64,000 nt of DNA from Viola odorata (taxonomy: Eukaryota; Streptophyta; Magnoliopsida; Malpighiales; Violaceae), in contig OY829538.1 in assembly GCA_963691705.1 (NCBI GenBank), positions 76,142,781-76,206,780 of the forward strand, given 5' to 3'. The notes under the pieces were generated by a model that did not search any database, was not told the DNA's origin, and saw only the letters and a program-made list of their open reading frames with translations. Shown here in pieces: positions 21,641 to 32,947 of the stretch (the stretch's first letter is position 1; every line of letters begins with the position of its first letter). The position numbers and the translations under genes were made by a program.

Positions 21641-22312
21641 ACAATGGACACCCACGCCTTAGCTTGTTTGGCCCAGTAATAAGTAATGGGTGACGGTGAT
21701 GAAGTTTCTACCCAAAAAAAAATAAAGGTAATATTTTTTTATCAAAAAATATAATGGGGTGGTATTTTTTTTGTAATGCTGGAATTTAACGGTTTTTTTA
21801 TCCCTTAAAGGATGATAATTTTTTCTCAAGGTAAGTAATATATATTTTCTTTTTTATGTATGTGAAAAAAATAATGTAATTTAATTACTTGGCAATTATT
21901 AAATTTTAAATAAATTCAATTAAATCTGTAATGAATGGATGAGATTGACCTAATATAATATGTCGTGTTTTTATCAACATTAGAGGAGCCAGATCCCAAT
22001 TGATTTATTTGCTCAGAACTTGGACTCGAATGCTCCCCTTTCTGCTCACTTCTTCTCCTAGTTGTTTCCTGCTATAATCAAAGGATCCATATTGAAATCA
22101 ATAGAATACTATTCGAAAATATAAGAAAACTAATAGTAAAATCACTGCAATTAAAACTCAATCAAATCCTCTAAGAAATATAACACACAAAAAGGCATGC
22201 AAAAATAAAAAGTAAAACCAAAAACTCCTGCTCAACTCAAAAATCACTACAACATAGAAAATACACAAACACTTAACTCATTCAATCCATCTTAAATTAA
22301 CAAAGTTTGTTC
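21641..22312. other. Intergenic region after cyclotide gene 2
   Basis: No gene seen. AT-rich with several A/T homopolymer runs (for example at 21713 and 21765). The missing end of the third cyclotide domain was not found here. Confidence 0.45.
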
Positions 22313-22555
22313 AATAAGTTTAAAATAATCCTAATTACAAATTATAAGTCAAAGGTCATTGTTTATAGTATTTTTTTATAATATAATATAATCTAATGAT
22401 AATTAAATAATTTGTACAAAAATACTAAAAGAGCTATACCACCCAAAAAAAAAAAAAAAAGAATAATTATAGTATTTTTTATAATATATTTTAATGATAA
22501 TTAAATAATTTGAAAAAAATACTAAAAAATTATACCACCCAAAAAGAAAAAAACT
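22313..22555 (+). repeat. Orphan cyclotide-promoter remnant
   Basis: Contains the two ~90 bp AT-rich blocks in the order and spacing seen before cyclotide genes 1 and 2 (compare 20580-20850). The similarity ends at CCACCCAAAAAGAAA, just before where the TATA box should be, and unrelated sequence follows. It is a third upstream copy that lost, or never had, its gene. Confidence 0.65.
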
Positions 22556-22725
22556 TGCGACCGAAATAGACCGAGATACAAAATGTGATGAAACAAAAAG
22601 ATATTTGATCTTATTTTTATATTGAGATGGTAATACTTATCGGTATGAAATGAAGTTGACACTATGATTTTTACTACGGGGTAGGTAAAAATGTTATAAA
22701 AAAGTAATAAGAAGCTTGTCTAATT

Positions 22726-24874
22726 TTTTTTTTTAATAAGCAGAGAATTTTATTACTTGGTCATAAGAATTATGACCGGAAAACCAGAGAGCCAGATAAC
22801 AGGGGAGGAAACAAGAGGAGACAAGAAAAAGAGCCACACAAGAAGGCCCAAAAACAAACTAAATTAGCCGTTGTCCTCCCCACGAATATAACCAAGAAGA
22901 GGAGTGCAACATCTGCACTGCATTATAAGGGAAGGAAGGGTCTTTACTTCTCAACCAATTCCGCCAAGAAGAGAAAGTAAGGTTGAGAGTTCGAAATGCA
23001 GAAAAATTCTCATCCTGGAAGATCACCCTGTTACGCTGAAGCCAAATATTCCAGACAACCGCATAGACCAACACCTTCCACATCACCCTGGCTTCGGTTT
23101 TGTTAGCCAAAAATAGCCCGTTCTAACTCTTCCAAAGATCTGAAATGTTCCTTGGAATAGCCCACACAATGCCCGCCCAACGCAAGATATAGTCCCAAAC
23201 TGGATTAATTATCCTACAATGGAGAAGAAGATGGGAAGATGTTTCCTCCATTTCCGCATAGAAGGGGCATAAGCTGGACTCACTAGGGAGCATGTTGCGA
23301 ATCCTTAAAAACTCTCTCGTCACAATGCGGTTTTGAAGAGTAAGCCAAACAAAGAATTCAACTTTGTAAGGAACCAATTTACTCCAACACGAAGCCAAAA
23401 GGATGTTTTCAGATCCACCATACTTGTGAGATTCCATCCCCCAACAAAAGGAACTAACAGAGTACTTTCCATTAGCTTCAAGCTTCCACGTCAAGGAGTC
23501 ATTTGTAGCACCCGATGACGGTGTGTTTAGCAAAGCTTCCAGATTACTTACTTCATCCACCTCCCATTCAAATAGACCTCTTCGCCAATTCCAACCCCAA
23601 ACCCACATATCACCTTGCCATTCCCCGAACTCATTTACCACCCCTAGCTGGTTCACGGATAGAGAATATAGGTGAGGATACCGAATAGCCAAAGGGACTT
23701 GCAAGGCCCAAGGATCCCACCAGAATTTATAGTTATTACCGTTGCCTAAATTCAAATTGGAATTTGCGACCCAGTAGCTGAATAAGGAATTATTCCGACC
23801 ACATACCCGCATGATGTCTCCCCATATCGGAGAAAATAGGACCTGATCTTTTATCCAAAAGTCCCCCAACGTTGTGAAATTGTACTGCTTCTGGACCATC
23901 CCTACCCAAAGCTTCTTCTCATTTTTAAGGAGACCCCAAACCCATTTTAACAAAAACGCCTCATTTCTGGTCTGAAGACGCCCAATGCCCAAACCTCCTT
24001 GCTCCTTCGGCCGAACGGCCACATCCCAATTGACCTTTGCTAAACCTCTCGAAAGCTCATCCCCGCTCCAGAGAAACCTTCGCATGGTACGCTCGCATTG
24101 GAGAATGATACCTTTAGGCATACGGAAAATGGACATGTTGTATATAGGAATGCTAGCCAGCGCTGATTTGATAAGGGTCACCCTCCTACCCACAGAGAGC
24201 AGGGTGCCTTTCCAAGTCGACAATTTTCTCCTCAAAGCCTGGAGCACAAAGGCCCAACTGGATAATCTCCTCGGATTCATCCCTACATAGGAACCTAGGT
24301 ACTTGAAAGGTAGGGATTCGAATTTACACCCAGCTCTGCGTGCCGTTGTCTCTCCAGACTGTCTGAAAATGTTTATTCCCACTAAGGAGCTTTTATGAAA
24401 GTTCACTTTCAAACCCGAAAAAGCGTCAAACCAACGCAGCAGACCTTTAACACACTGAATTTCTACCTCATCATTACTGACAAAAACTAAGGTATCATCC
24501 GCAAACTGCAGGTGAGAAATATTCCAGCCCGCCTCTATGTTGCCTAGGCCCCTCAAAAGCCCACTCCTCTCTGCCCTACCAAATAGCTGATGAAGTCCCT
24601 CTGCTGCAATGTTAAACAGAAACGGAGACATGGAGCAACCTTGTCTCAATCCCTGCCCTACCCCAAACTCTGCCGTAGGGGACCCATTTATCAAAACGAA
24701 AACTTTAGCCGTACTCAAACACTACTGAACCCATCTACGCCATTTTGAACTGAACCCCATGTGTCCTAGGACTTCATCCAAATAACTCCATTCTACTGAA
24801 TCATAAGCTTTCTCAAAGTCGAGTTTGAAGAGGTACCCTTGCTGCCGGGATGACTTAAGATGAAGCAATTCTTC
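22726..24874 (-). mobile_element. 5'-truncated LINE with 16-bp target-site duplication
   Basis: AGAAGCTTGTCTAATT occurs at both edges (22710-22725 and 24875-24890). The element reads on the minus strand from mid-RT to a poly(A) seen as T-run at 22726-22734, with the terminal GCTTATT motif and hairpin GGTCATAA-GAA-TTATGACC (22759-22777). Confidence 0.93.
22862..24874 (-). pseudogene. LINE ORF2: RT C-terminal half plus zinc-binding C-terminus
   Basis: Encodes, in order: LFKLDFEKAYDSVEW, the RT palm with GLRQGCSMSPFLFNIAAEGL and the catalytic LQFADDTLVF, GLKVNFHKSSLVGIN, thumb, a Trp-rich middle (FWWDPWA), and a C-terminal Cys/His zinc-RVT-type region (CPFYAEMEETSSHLLLHC). It would copy LINE RNA at a nicked target. 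The 531-codon frame 23123-24718 is open; only two stops interrupt the whole 2 kb: TAG just before 24718, and TAG near 23120, where the sister copy at about 25318 has TGG. It ends QRLI at 22862. Few lesions and an intact TSD suggest a young insertion. Confidence 0.92.
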
Positions 24875-24890
24875 AGAAGCTTGTCTAATT

Positions 24891-25237
24891 GCCTGTGAAC
24901 CATTTGTTCTTTCATTTCAATAAAAGAAATTACTTATTGATTGAGTTCTCATTATGGTTTAATGATCATGGTAACACTCAAATGATTGCTGAAACTGATG
25001 AAACCAGCTGAGTGTGTCTCTTCGAGCTATCTTGGAATGGAATCAAATGATTCGACTCCCGTAACTTTACAGACTTATCTGCAAACTGAATCACATTGCC
25101 TACTGTAGTGAGGCGTAGGTGTGAGATAAAGAGTACATCAAGACTATTGCTATTAGTGCCTCAATTGTGTTCATCATGAAGAGTCGGAAGTTTTTGGTCA
25201 CCAGCAGTTCGTGATGGAGTGTGTTGAGCAGTCAGGA

Positions 25238-25242
<5 letters not shown>
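24891..25242 (+). repeat. Duplicate of the F-box 3' region (matches 37597-37940)
   Basis: Starts GCCTGTGAACCATTTGTTCTTT and matches 37597-37940 with few differences, including GAGTTCTCATTATGG, GAAACTGATGAAACCAGCTG and GGAATGGAATCAAATGATTC. It is followed by unit D just as the other copy is followed by unit E, so the two were duplicated as one block. Confidence 0.85.

Positions 25243-25276
<34 letters not shown>
25241..25276. repeat. (AT)18 microsatellite at a LINE 5' junction
   Basis: Pure AT repeat between the left target duplication (25227-25242) and LINE sequence beginning GTGTGTGCCTAGAAATATTTC. Confidence 0.95.
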
Positions 25277-25284
<8 letters not shown>

Positions 25285-25720
25285 CTAGAAATATTTCAGA
25301 TCTTTGGAAGAGTTGGAGTGGGTTGCTTTTAGGTAAACAAAACGAAGCTATGGTGATGTGGAAGATGTTGTTCTTTGCAGTTGTTTGGAATATTTGGCTT
25401 CAGCGAAACAGGGTTACCTTTCAGGATGAGAATTTTTCCGCAATTCGCACTCTCAACCTTATTTTCTCTTCTTGGCGGAATTGATTGAGAAGTAGGGATC
25501 CTCTTTTCCCTTACCATGCTATGCAGATGTTGCACTCCTCTTCTTGGTTACATTCATGGGGAGGGTTGAGTTAATTCGTTTTTAGTTAGTTTCTGAGCCA
25601 GCATTTGTGGCTTGTTTTTCCTCTCTCCTTCTGCTCCCTCTCCTGTTCGCAGGCTCTCTATTTTTTCGGTCATTTTTTATGACCTATTAATAATATTCTC
25701 TGCTTATTAAAAAAAAAAAA
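25277..25720 (+). mobile_element. LINE 3' end, plus strand
   Basis: Encodes the last part of ORF2 (RNISDLWKSWSGLLLGKQNEAMVMWK, VVWNIWLQRNRVTFQDENF), close to the C-terminus of the 22726-24874 copy, then a TGA after SSWRN, the 3' UTR with hairpin GGTCAT-TTTTT-ATGACC (25668-25684), CTCTGCTTATT and poly(A) ending at 25720. Confidence 0.88.
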
Positions 25721-26160
25721 CTGTCATGAAGAACATGACAGTAATAGTGCAAGACACTGCTTCAGGAAGCAGTACAACGAACGCTCTCAAAAACAAACAA
25801 AGCACCAAATAAAACTCTAGGAACAGACTCGCTAATAAAACTCTAGGAACAGACTTGCTAGCTCTCTATCAGAAACTAACTCCACATCAACCTATACTAG
25901 AAAATCATGTGGCATCTGTTCGCCGAGTGAGTAACCATGCCGGAGATTGAAGTATGTCGGACATGCTATAGGCGAATGCGCTGTCCTTGCTTTTCATCCA
26001 CCAATGCCACAGAAAAAAAATTATAGTCACACATCGCGAATCATTGTATTCCGTTTGTCTGAAAACCACCGCATTGCGTATCTTCCACAAGGTCCAAATA
26101 ACTGCATAAAATAGCATTTTCCATGCCATACCGATATCCTTGTCAAAACTTGGCAAATAT
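25721..26160 (-). mobile_element. LINE 3' end, minus strand, joined tail to tail
   Basis: Minus-strand frame 25905-26156 encodes a LINE C-terminus (WKMLFYAVIWTLWKIRNAVVFRQ, LWHWWMKSKDSAFAYS). Its 3' hairpin TGTCATG-AAGAA-CATGACA (25722-25740) directly abuts the poly(A) of the plus-strand LINE, and it has no poly(A) of its own. Parts of it (TCTGAAAACCACCG, CTTCCACAAGGTCC) are also embedded in units A and B. Confidence 0.8.
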
Positions 26161-26967
26161 GTGAATAATCATATAACTGCATAAAAACGCTGGAATTCAA
26201 TTACATACAAACGCTTCCTATATACATACAAGCAGTCAGGACGCATGACCTAGGTTTATATGGCATTCAATTGACTTGTTAGTGCCCTGTATCCTTACTT
26301 GAATTTTAACTCACTGTTCTAATTTAACTTTGAATTTTCAGAGTGATTTCAAGGGTATACTATCTTGAAAGGGATGAGAATGCATGTTGTATATGTTGAC
26401 GGAAAGCCAGGTGTGAACAGCTTTATTCTTTTGGTTCTTATTTCTTATTTTTTTTCTTGGTCATCGTACGTGCTTTTAAATTACTCGGTTCAGTTCACTT
26501 GGCCCAATTATTGTAAACCATCGAAGAAGTCTATATTATTTTATCGAATATTCACATTTAAGAAATTATTTAACTCAAATATAGTAATTAACAAGCATTT
26601 AAAATTCTCTCTCACCATCGGCATTTTTCTTGCAGAGAGGTTTTAGAATTTAATAAAGGAAATACTTACATATTAACAGATTAATTTTACACTCCTTCTA
26701 GAGCTAGAGTTAGAGTTAGAGTTAGAGTTAGAATTAGAATTAGGTTTCCAATTAGGTATACATCTAAATCAATAAAATGATTTCATGTAGATGGGTTCTT
26801 TTAGAGCTTAGTTCACCACTAATTTATCCGGATTTATTTTCCAAAGATTTAGCATATATCCTCCCTCAATTTTTTTAAAGAAGTTACATATAATTTTCAG
26901 CTTTCTATCTTATCGTGTATATAAAAATTGTCGTGGTCTCTACCATTTTTTGTTCCAAAAAATCTTC
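26161..26967. repeat. Duplicated unit D
   Basis: Matches units A and B from the end of the LINE-derived part through CATGACCTAGGTTTATATGGC, AGAATGCATGTTGTATATGTTG, the (TTAGAG)n tract (about 26700-26745) and TATCCGGATTTATTTTCC. It is cut at 26967 (AAAAAATCTT) where Athila gag begins. The right-hand continuation was not found on the far side of the element. Confidence 0.75.
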
Positions 26968-27404
26968 ATTCGAATGGGTTTTTGCGTATCTTCATTCGTT
27001 GTTGGTTTCATCATATCACACTGGACATGTAAATTCCTTAGATGTTTGAATGGGTTTTCATTCGAATGGCCATAGAACTTATGAAGGTTGGCCACCATAT
27101 TGGTCTTGATAGACCAATCATTTGCAACAGTTCGCAAGTTGATACAGGAAAAGGTTTCCTATTCTGCTGTTCTGTTCAGTTCCCTCATCGTCGGCTCTGG
27201 TTGATTTTCTGCCATGTCTTGGTCGGAGTCTTGGCCAAGATCGTGGTCTAGACTGTAATCTGTTTCGGAACTAGAGGTTTCCGATTCACTTTCTTTTGGG
27301 GTTTTCCTCTTTCTAGCTATCTTCCTGAGTTGTGCTTCGATCTTAGAGAGATTCGGATTGTATGGTAGTAAATCTTCTTCTCTGCAAGAGGACCTGGTCA
27401 TCAA
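26968..27404 (-). pseudogene. Truncated Athila gag N-terminus
   Basis: Begins on the minus strand at 27404 (MMTRSSCREEDLLPYNPNLS) and is nearly identical to the gag at 32878: basic KIARKRKTP stretch, acidic LDHDLGQDSDQD module, WSIKTNMVANLHKFYGHSNENPF. It loses frame near 27165 and stops matching at about 26990. It lies downstream of a complete LTR and PBS, so the arrangement is LTR-internal-LTR-partial internal. Confidence 0.85.
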
Positions 27405-27450
27405 CTATCAAAGAACAAAATAAAACAAAAACTACAAATACCGTTAGAGA

Positions 27451-27467
27451 TCCCCGGCAACGGCGCT
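27451..27467 (-). promoter_or_regulatory. Primer-binding site, tRNA-Asp type
   Basis: Plus strand TCCCCGGCAACGGCGCT, complementary to AGCGCCGTTGCCGGGGA. One base differs from the site at 32925-32941. It lies 6 bases from the LTR end, as there. Confidence 0.85.
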
Positions 27468-27473
27468 AAAATT

Positions 27474-28940
27474 TGATCGCATGTTGAGCACGTCAAATAT
27501 AAGTGTATAATAGATATGAAAAGGGGGTAGAAATACAACTTATCACTTGTCCATAAGGAACTTGTAGATTGTGGTAAGAGGATCGTCCACAGAGACCTCT
27601 AAGGAAATGTAGTTTTAGGTTGACTTACTCGTCACTGAATTTGGTTGGGTGAATCTGAAAATAAAGACAAAAACAAAAGAAGTAAAACAGTCCAAAATAA
27701 TCTTGGTCAAAGGCTTGGCCAACACAGGGGTCAAGATTATAAGATATCAAATAAAAGGGAATTCCTAGTAAGGGCGATGTGAGAGCTTCTGTTCTTATGC
27801 TTCGATCATTGACTCGAGGATGTTCATCTCTTCATTCATAGTACTGCTATAGAGTGGAGGTGCTCCTGTTCACTCCTAACTTCCCTCCTCTGCAAATTAC
27901 CTGGCGGGTGCTCCCTTTCCTGATAATCCTAGTCAAGGGACACCTTGCTGGTTAAAGGGTTTATCCGTTTGACTGCTGTCTTGAATGGTTGTTCGCTTCC
28001 TCAATGGTATAGGGGAAGACAATACCTAGGCCAAGTTGTTTCCCTGTGGAAACCCTAGGTTGTCAATCTGGTCTTGACCTAGATCACTTATTTCTTCTAG
28101 TCTGGCGCGAGACTAGTCACCTACTTTGCCTAGCCGGCGGGTGCTCCCTTTCCTTCTAGGCTGGCTGCAACTCTTCTCTACTAGGGTACAAGAATGGCCA
28201 ACTCTTGTCTCTAGTGAGTAAGTGATTTATTAAGCTCAAGAAATAAATGAATACGAATAGAACGAGAATATTAAGGACAGTTTGATCTCATGAATATATA
28301 AGAACGAAGCTCATCAACCCTTACCAAGAATAGGTGTTTAGCTACTCATACTCATGAATGGAAAAATAAAATACTTTGATGGCATAAAAATAATAAATCC
28401 GTGAATTCACAAGAAGTGAGAATTCCGGAGCAAAGAAATTTTGTTCTGCAAAAGTCGAAGAAGAAGAGAGAAGAGAAGGAAGGAAACAAGTTTGGCTAAA
28501 TAAGCTCAAACTCCCTTCCCTCTTCTAACTCAAACTCCTAAAATATCTCCTAAAAAATCTCTAAAGATAATAATAAACAAGTTTTGAAATAGGAAATATA
28601 GATCGTAAATACAAAAGAGGGAGATCCTTAATAGGATTCTTCAATTAATTAGCGTCTGATCCCTCTAAAGTAGCTGGACAGCTGTGATTTGCCAGCTCGC
28701 AAGGCCCAACGCTACTGCTCATGATTCCTCTTTCGCGAATGAGTCTTGGTCGCAAGCTTGGCCAAGACCTAGGCCAAGACTCTGGAAATCAGCTTAAGCG
28801 CTCCCAGATCAGAATCTTCCAATAAAATGCCTCCAGATCAGAACTGCAAAAGTATGGGAAATTAAAGGGAAATCAGTAGTTTTACTGGCCAAATAGCAAA
28901 TAAATGGACAGCAAAAACATGATGAAATGCAATGTAATCA
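27474..28940 (-). mobile_element. Athila LTR (3' LTR of element A)
   Basis: 1467 bp, TGAT...ATCA ends (minus strand TGATTACATTGC...GCGATCA). Preceded on its strand by the polypurine tract AAGTGTGGGGAATT and followed by a PBS and gag fragment. Nearly identical to 32948-34369, which has an extra ~45 bp deletion at about 33205. Module copies at about 27703, 28019-28085 and 28742-28784. Confidence 0.92.
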
Positions 28941-30002
28941 AATTCCCCACACTTAAACTATGCTTGCCCCCAAGCATACTGACTCAAAGACTCCAAATAA
29001 AACATATAAACACAACAAAATAGAACATGCACCAAGTCCCCCAGAGTTCTCCTTTCGGCTGTTCACCCTACCACTGAAATTACCAAGACACTTCATTAAG
29101 CGACCCAATGCTAGACTAACAAGGACAAATCAATACCCTAAACAAACCTCATCCAAATGGTATCAAGACATCCTGCTAGGTTTTATTGATAATGTATAGG
29201 GGACAAGACTCACTACAGATTTGAGTCCCACCGATGTGCGTCTATCCAAACGTGCCTAAAGACTGGTGCCATTTAAATCATTTATCAGCAGTTTTTTTCT
29301 ATGCCCTTTTATTTTTACAGACATATCACGTGCCCTTTGCATTTTTACATGCATCAAATATAGACAGAGCTTGTTCTTTTTGGCAGAACTTCCACCTTTG
29401 CTATATTCTGCTATGACATTCCAGCACCTTTTTATGTCTCACACTAAAACAGATAGAACAACACACTCAAATCTGACGCAGCAAGCCTCGACGCCCTAAT
29501 GGAAGTTAAGGTTTAAGTTAGACGTCCTTTAGACCATGCGGATAGTGTTTGTTTGGGTGACATTAGATAATATGCCCCTTAGGCATTGATCAAGTTACGC
29601 TCATTCGCTTCCCTGTTACTAAAGCATTATTCCGCCTAGACAAGTGTCTACATGCAATTTCAGTGGTTGACTAAACAGCCTATGTTAAAATCTGGGTCTC
29701 TAGTGTACACTCAACAAGACAGACTGACTCAAACATGCGTGAAAATCAGAGCAAAAATTCATGCTAACACTAGACTCAACATATAGTGTCTTGGTCAAGA
29801 CACACTAAAAAAAAAATTATTCACTAATATTTACTCACAAATATACACAATCACAACACATATATTCACAAAGACTCAAAGACTGAACTCACAGACTCCC
29901 TCCCCACACTTAAAAGACACAATGTCCTCATTGTGTGGAGAGACAAAATAAAAGACATAAATGGAAAAGAAAGGAAAGAAACGACCTGGGGGCAAAAGCA
30001 GA
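28941..30002 (-). other. 3' internal spacer of element A
   Basis: Homologous in layout to 6678-7765 of the first element: hairpin ACACAATG-AGGA-CATTGTGT and a CCCCACACTTAA tract near 29903-29940, and a second tract against the LTR at 28941-28960. Contains TGTCTTGGTCAAGACA, a near-palindromic module copy, at about 29790. No gene seen. Confidence 0.65.
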
Positions 30003-31202
30003 TCATTCTGCTGGAGGAGGAGGTTCTTGGCCTGGTGGTTGTCCAGGATGTTCCAGGATGGACTGTTGTTGTTGAGCGAGTGCAGTGCTGCTGAAGTCCA
30101 TTTTCTGGTGGAGACTAGTTGAGGTGTCTTGGCCTGAAGCTTGGCCAAGATCAGCTGCTGCTGCTGGATCTGTAATGGGAGGGTCTTGCAAAGCCTTCAA
30201 CTCCAGCTGTAGTGTCTGCACAACAGAAGGTAGGAATTTAGGAACCGTAGACTGCACGAATTGGCAACTTACTGTTTTCTTCTTCGGTTTGGCAGTCTTG
30301 GCCTGTGTCTTGGCCAAGCTCGAGGCCAAGATCGAGTCTGTTTTTTCTAGATCGGCGAAACTGGCCAAAACTACCTGGAGCTCTTTCTGATCTCATGTTC
30401 TGTCCTCCAATTCTTTTAGTATTTTTGTTGAAATTCCCCTGCTCAACACATACTCAAGGGGATCATTAACATAAATATCAGCCATTTCATCAGTAATTGG
30501 ATCTAAAATATCAAGAAAATTCACGCAATAGCGATCATTAGGATGCTGTGATGCTTCTGTGATGCTGAATTTTATAGTCCTTCCACAGAATTCTAAAATT
30601 ATGCTCCCTTCAAAGCAATCAATCTTAGCCTTCGATGTCCTTAGAAATAGTCTTCCTAATAAGATGTCAGTGGTGCAAGAAGGCAATTGAACATTCATTT
30701 CAACAATGTAAAAGTCCACTGGATATATAAAATCATTTACCATTACCAAGACATCTATCACGACTCCCTTGGGTCGGATGAACGATCTGTCAGCCAGCTG
30801 AATCACCAAATCACTTTCCTTCATCATACCTATCTTCAAAGTCTCGAATTCACTCAAAGACATCACATTGATGCCAACCCCTAGATCACAAAAGGCTTTC
30901 TCAATAATCTTGTTTCCTATTCGGCATGGAATGGTGAAGGTCCCTTGATCCTTGCACTTCTCTGGAAGTTGCTGCACTGCAGAGACTTCATGAACTAGAT
31001 TCACCCTCTCTATACCTGCAACTTTCTTTTTGTTAGTGCAAAATTGTTTAAGAAATTTAGCATAAGAGGGGACTTTGGCAATTAAGTCTAACATAGGTAT
31101 ATTAACAGTAATTTTTCCAAAAAAAATCATAAAGTCCCTTGCTTCATCTTGCTTCTTCTCTTTTGAGGATCTAGGAGGAAACGGTGGAGGAATTTCGATC
31201 AC
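30003..31202 (-). pseudogene. Protease fused to third-ORF C-terminus (element A)
   Basis: Minus strand from 31202 (IEIPPPFPPRSSKEKK) through protease (FCDLGVGINVMSLS, TTDILLGRLFLRTS), one TGA at about 30392, then the linker LAKTQAKTAKPKKKTVSCQFVQ. At LELKALQDPP the sequence leaves the pol order (element 1 continues into HLKYAYLG and RT) and joins ITDPAAAADLGQASGQD, the type of sequence found at the third ORF's end. The frame stays open across the junction to PPPPAE. About 4.5 kb is missing relative to element 1. A module copy lies beside the junction (about 30128-30152). Confidence 0.8.
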
Positions 31203-32878
31203 TTCCTCCTTCTGGTCAGGTTTGGCCTGGGTTTGGCCAAGACAGGATCTGCCTTCACTGTTTCCGTAATAACTACAGGCTTGGCCTGAGGTTTGGCCAA
31301 GACAGCTTCTGCCTCAATTTCTTCCTCCTCATCTTTATCCATCTCTTGCGACTGGATTTTTCTTAATTCCTTGTCTGTTTTCGCACCCTCTCTCTCTGGT
31401 AACACACTTCCACTCCTTAGACTCATGACACTAACATTGTGCCTGGGGTTGTCCACGGTGGCAGAAGGTAATTTGCCATGGTTAGCCATCTGATTGATTT
31501 GCTTCTGCATCTCCGCCTGTGATTGCATAAAATTCTTCTGCATCTCTATCTGTGACTGCATAAAATTCTTCTGCATCTCTACCAAACCAGTTTGGGTTGC
31601 TTGTATAAAACTTTTAAGAGTGTCTTCTATAGATGGGCCAGTAATCTGCAAAGGTTGAGGGGTAGGCGGTAGCTGGGCTACAGGAGCTTGGCCTAGATTC
31701 TGTTATGGAGGGACTGGATCTCTCCATCTGAAGTTTGGGTGGCCTCTCCATGAGTACTCGTTACTTCCCTGAGGGTAGTTCTGCATGCTCCCTTGGTTGT
31801 GTGCGTATGCTGCGTTAACCTGAGTCATATCATCCGGAGAGTGTTGCACCATATAAAAATTGTTGGTTTGATGATCCTGCTGCTGGCATATCCCCCACAC
31901 TGAAGCTACCTGCTTTTGATTCTGAATTCCTGTGGGCATTGCACCTAAAATGTTAACAGAAAGATTTTTGACCATGTCAGTTAATTTAGTTAACTTCTGT
32001 TCAACATTAATAGCACAAAGATTAGAAGGAATAGATTTTCTATCAGAAGTAATATTGTTTTGGCAGTTGTCTGCCATGGTTTGGAGTAACATTTTGGCTC
32101 TTGTAACAGTCAGATCTTGCAATGCTCTACTAGCTGCTGAATCCACTTTTTCTTTGCAACTTTGGAGCATCCCATCATAGAAATATTAGATCATAGTGTT
32201 GTCTGCTACCCCGTGAGTGGGACAAACTTCTTGCAAATCACGGAACCGCTGATGGTACTCACTGAAGCTCTCGCCGCTTCGTTGCTGTATTGCGGTCATG
32301 TCTTTCCTGGATATCCCCGCCTTTGTTGCATTCCAATACTTGTTAAGGAACATTATAGACATCTCTGCCCACGTGTTGATGGTGTTGTGGGGCAAGCTAT
32401 AAAACCAGTTTTGAGCAGCCCCTTCAAGAGAGCTTGGAAAGGCCTTTAGCTTCGCCCTTTCAATATTCACCGTTGCTGGTTTCATTATATCACACTGGAT
32501 GTGTAAATTCCTTAGATGTTTGAATGTGTTTTCATTCGAATGGCCATAGAACTTAGGAAGGTTGGCCACCAGATTGGTCTTGATAGACCAATCATTTGCA
32601 ACTGTTGGCAAGTTGATACAGGAAAAGGTTTCCTGTTCTACTATTCTGTTCAGTTCCCTCATTGTCGGCTCTGGTTGATTTTCTGCCATGTCTTGGTCGG
32701 AGTCTTGGCCAAGATCGTGGTCTAGACTATAATCTGTTTCGGAACTAGAGGTTTCCGATTCACTTTCTTCTGGGGTTTTCCTCTTTCTAGCTATCTTCCT
32801 GAGTTGTGCTTCGATCTTAGAGAGATTCGGATTGTATGGTAGTAAATCTTCTTCTCTGCAAGAGGACCTGGTCATCAA
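31199..32878 (-). pseudogene. Athila gag of element A
   Basis: Starts MMTRSSCREEDLLPYNPNLS at 32878. Capsid-like region with LPKFYGHSNENTFKHLRNLHIQC and ERAKLKAFPSSLEGAAQNWFYSLP, KYWNATKAGISRKDMTAIQQRSGESFSEYHQRF. A TAA at 32186 interrupts TMI-YFYDGML where the related gag at about 17190 has CAA. The zinc knuckle (about 31865-31905) has lost two Cys (WGICQQQDHQTNNF), unlike element 1. The methionine/glutamine-rich repeat region is duplicated further (three IEMQKNFMQSQ-type repeats, 31500-31600). Further breaks near 31703 and 31200. Confidence 0.85.
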
Positions 32879-32924
32879 CTATCAAAAAACAAAATAAAAC
32901 AAAAACTACAAATACCGTTAGAGA

Positions 32925-32941
32925 TCCCCGGCAACGGCGCC
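32925..32941 (-). promoter_or_regulatory. Primer-binding site of element A, tRNA-Asp type
   Basis: Plus strand TCCCCGGCAACGGCGCCA region, complement of TGGCGCCGTTGCCGGGGA, the 3' end of plant tRNA-Asp. It lies six bases inside the 5' LTR end. Confidence 0.9.
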
Positions 32942-32947
32942 AAAATT

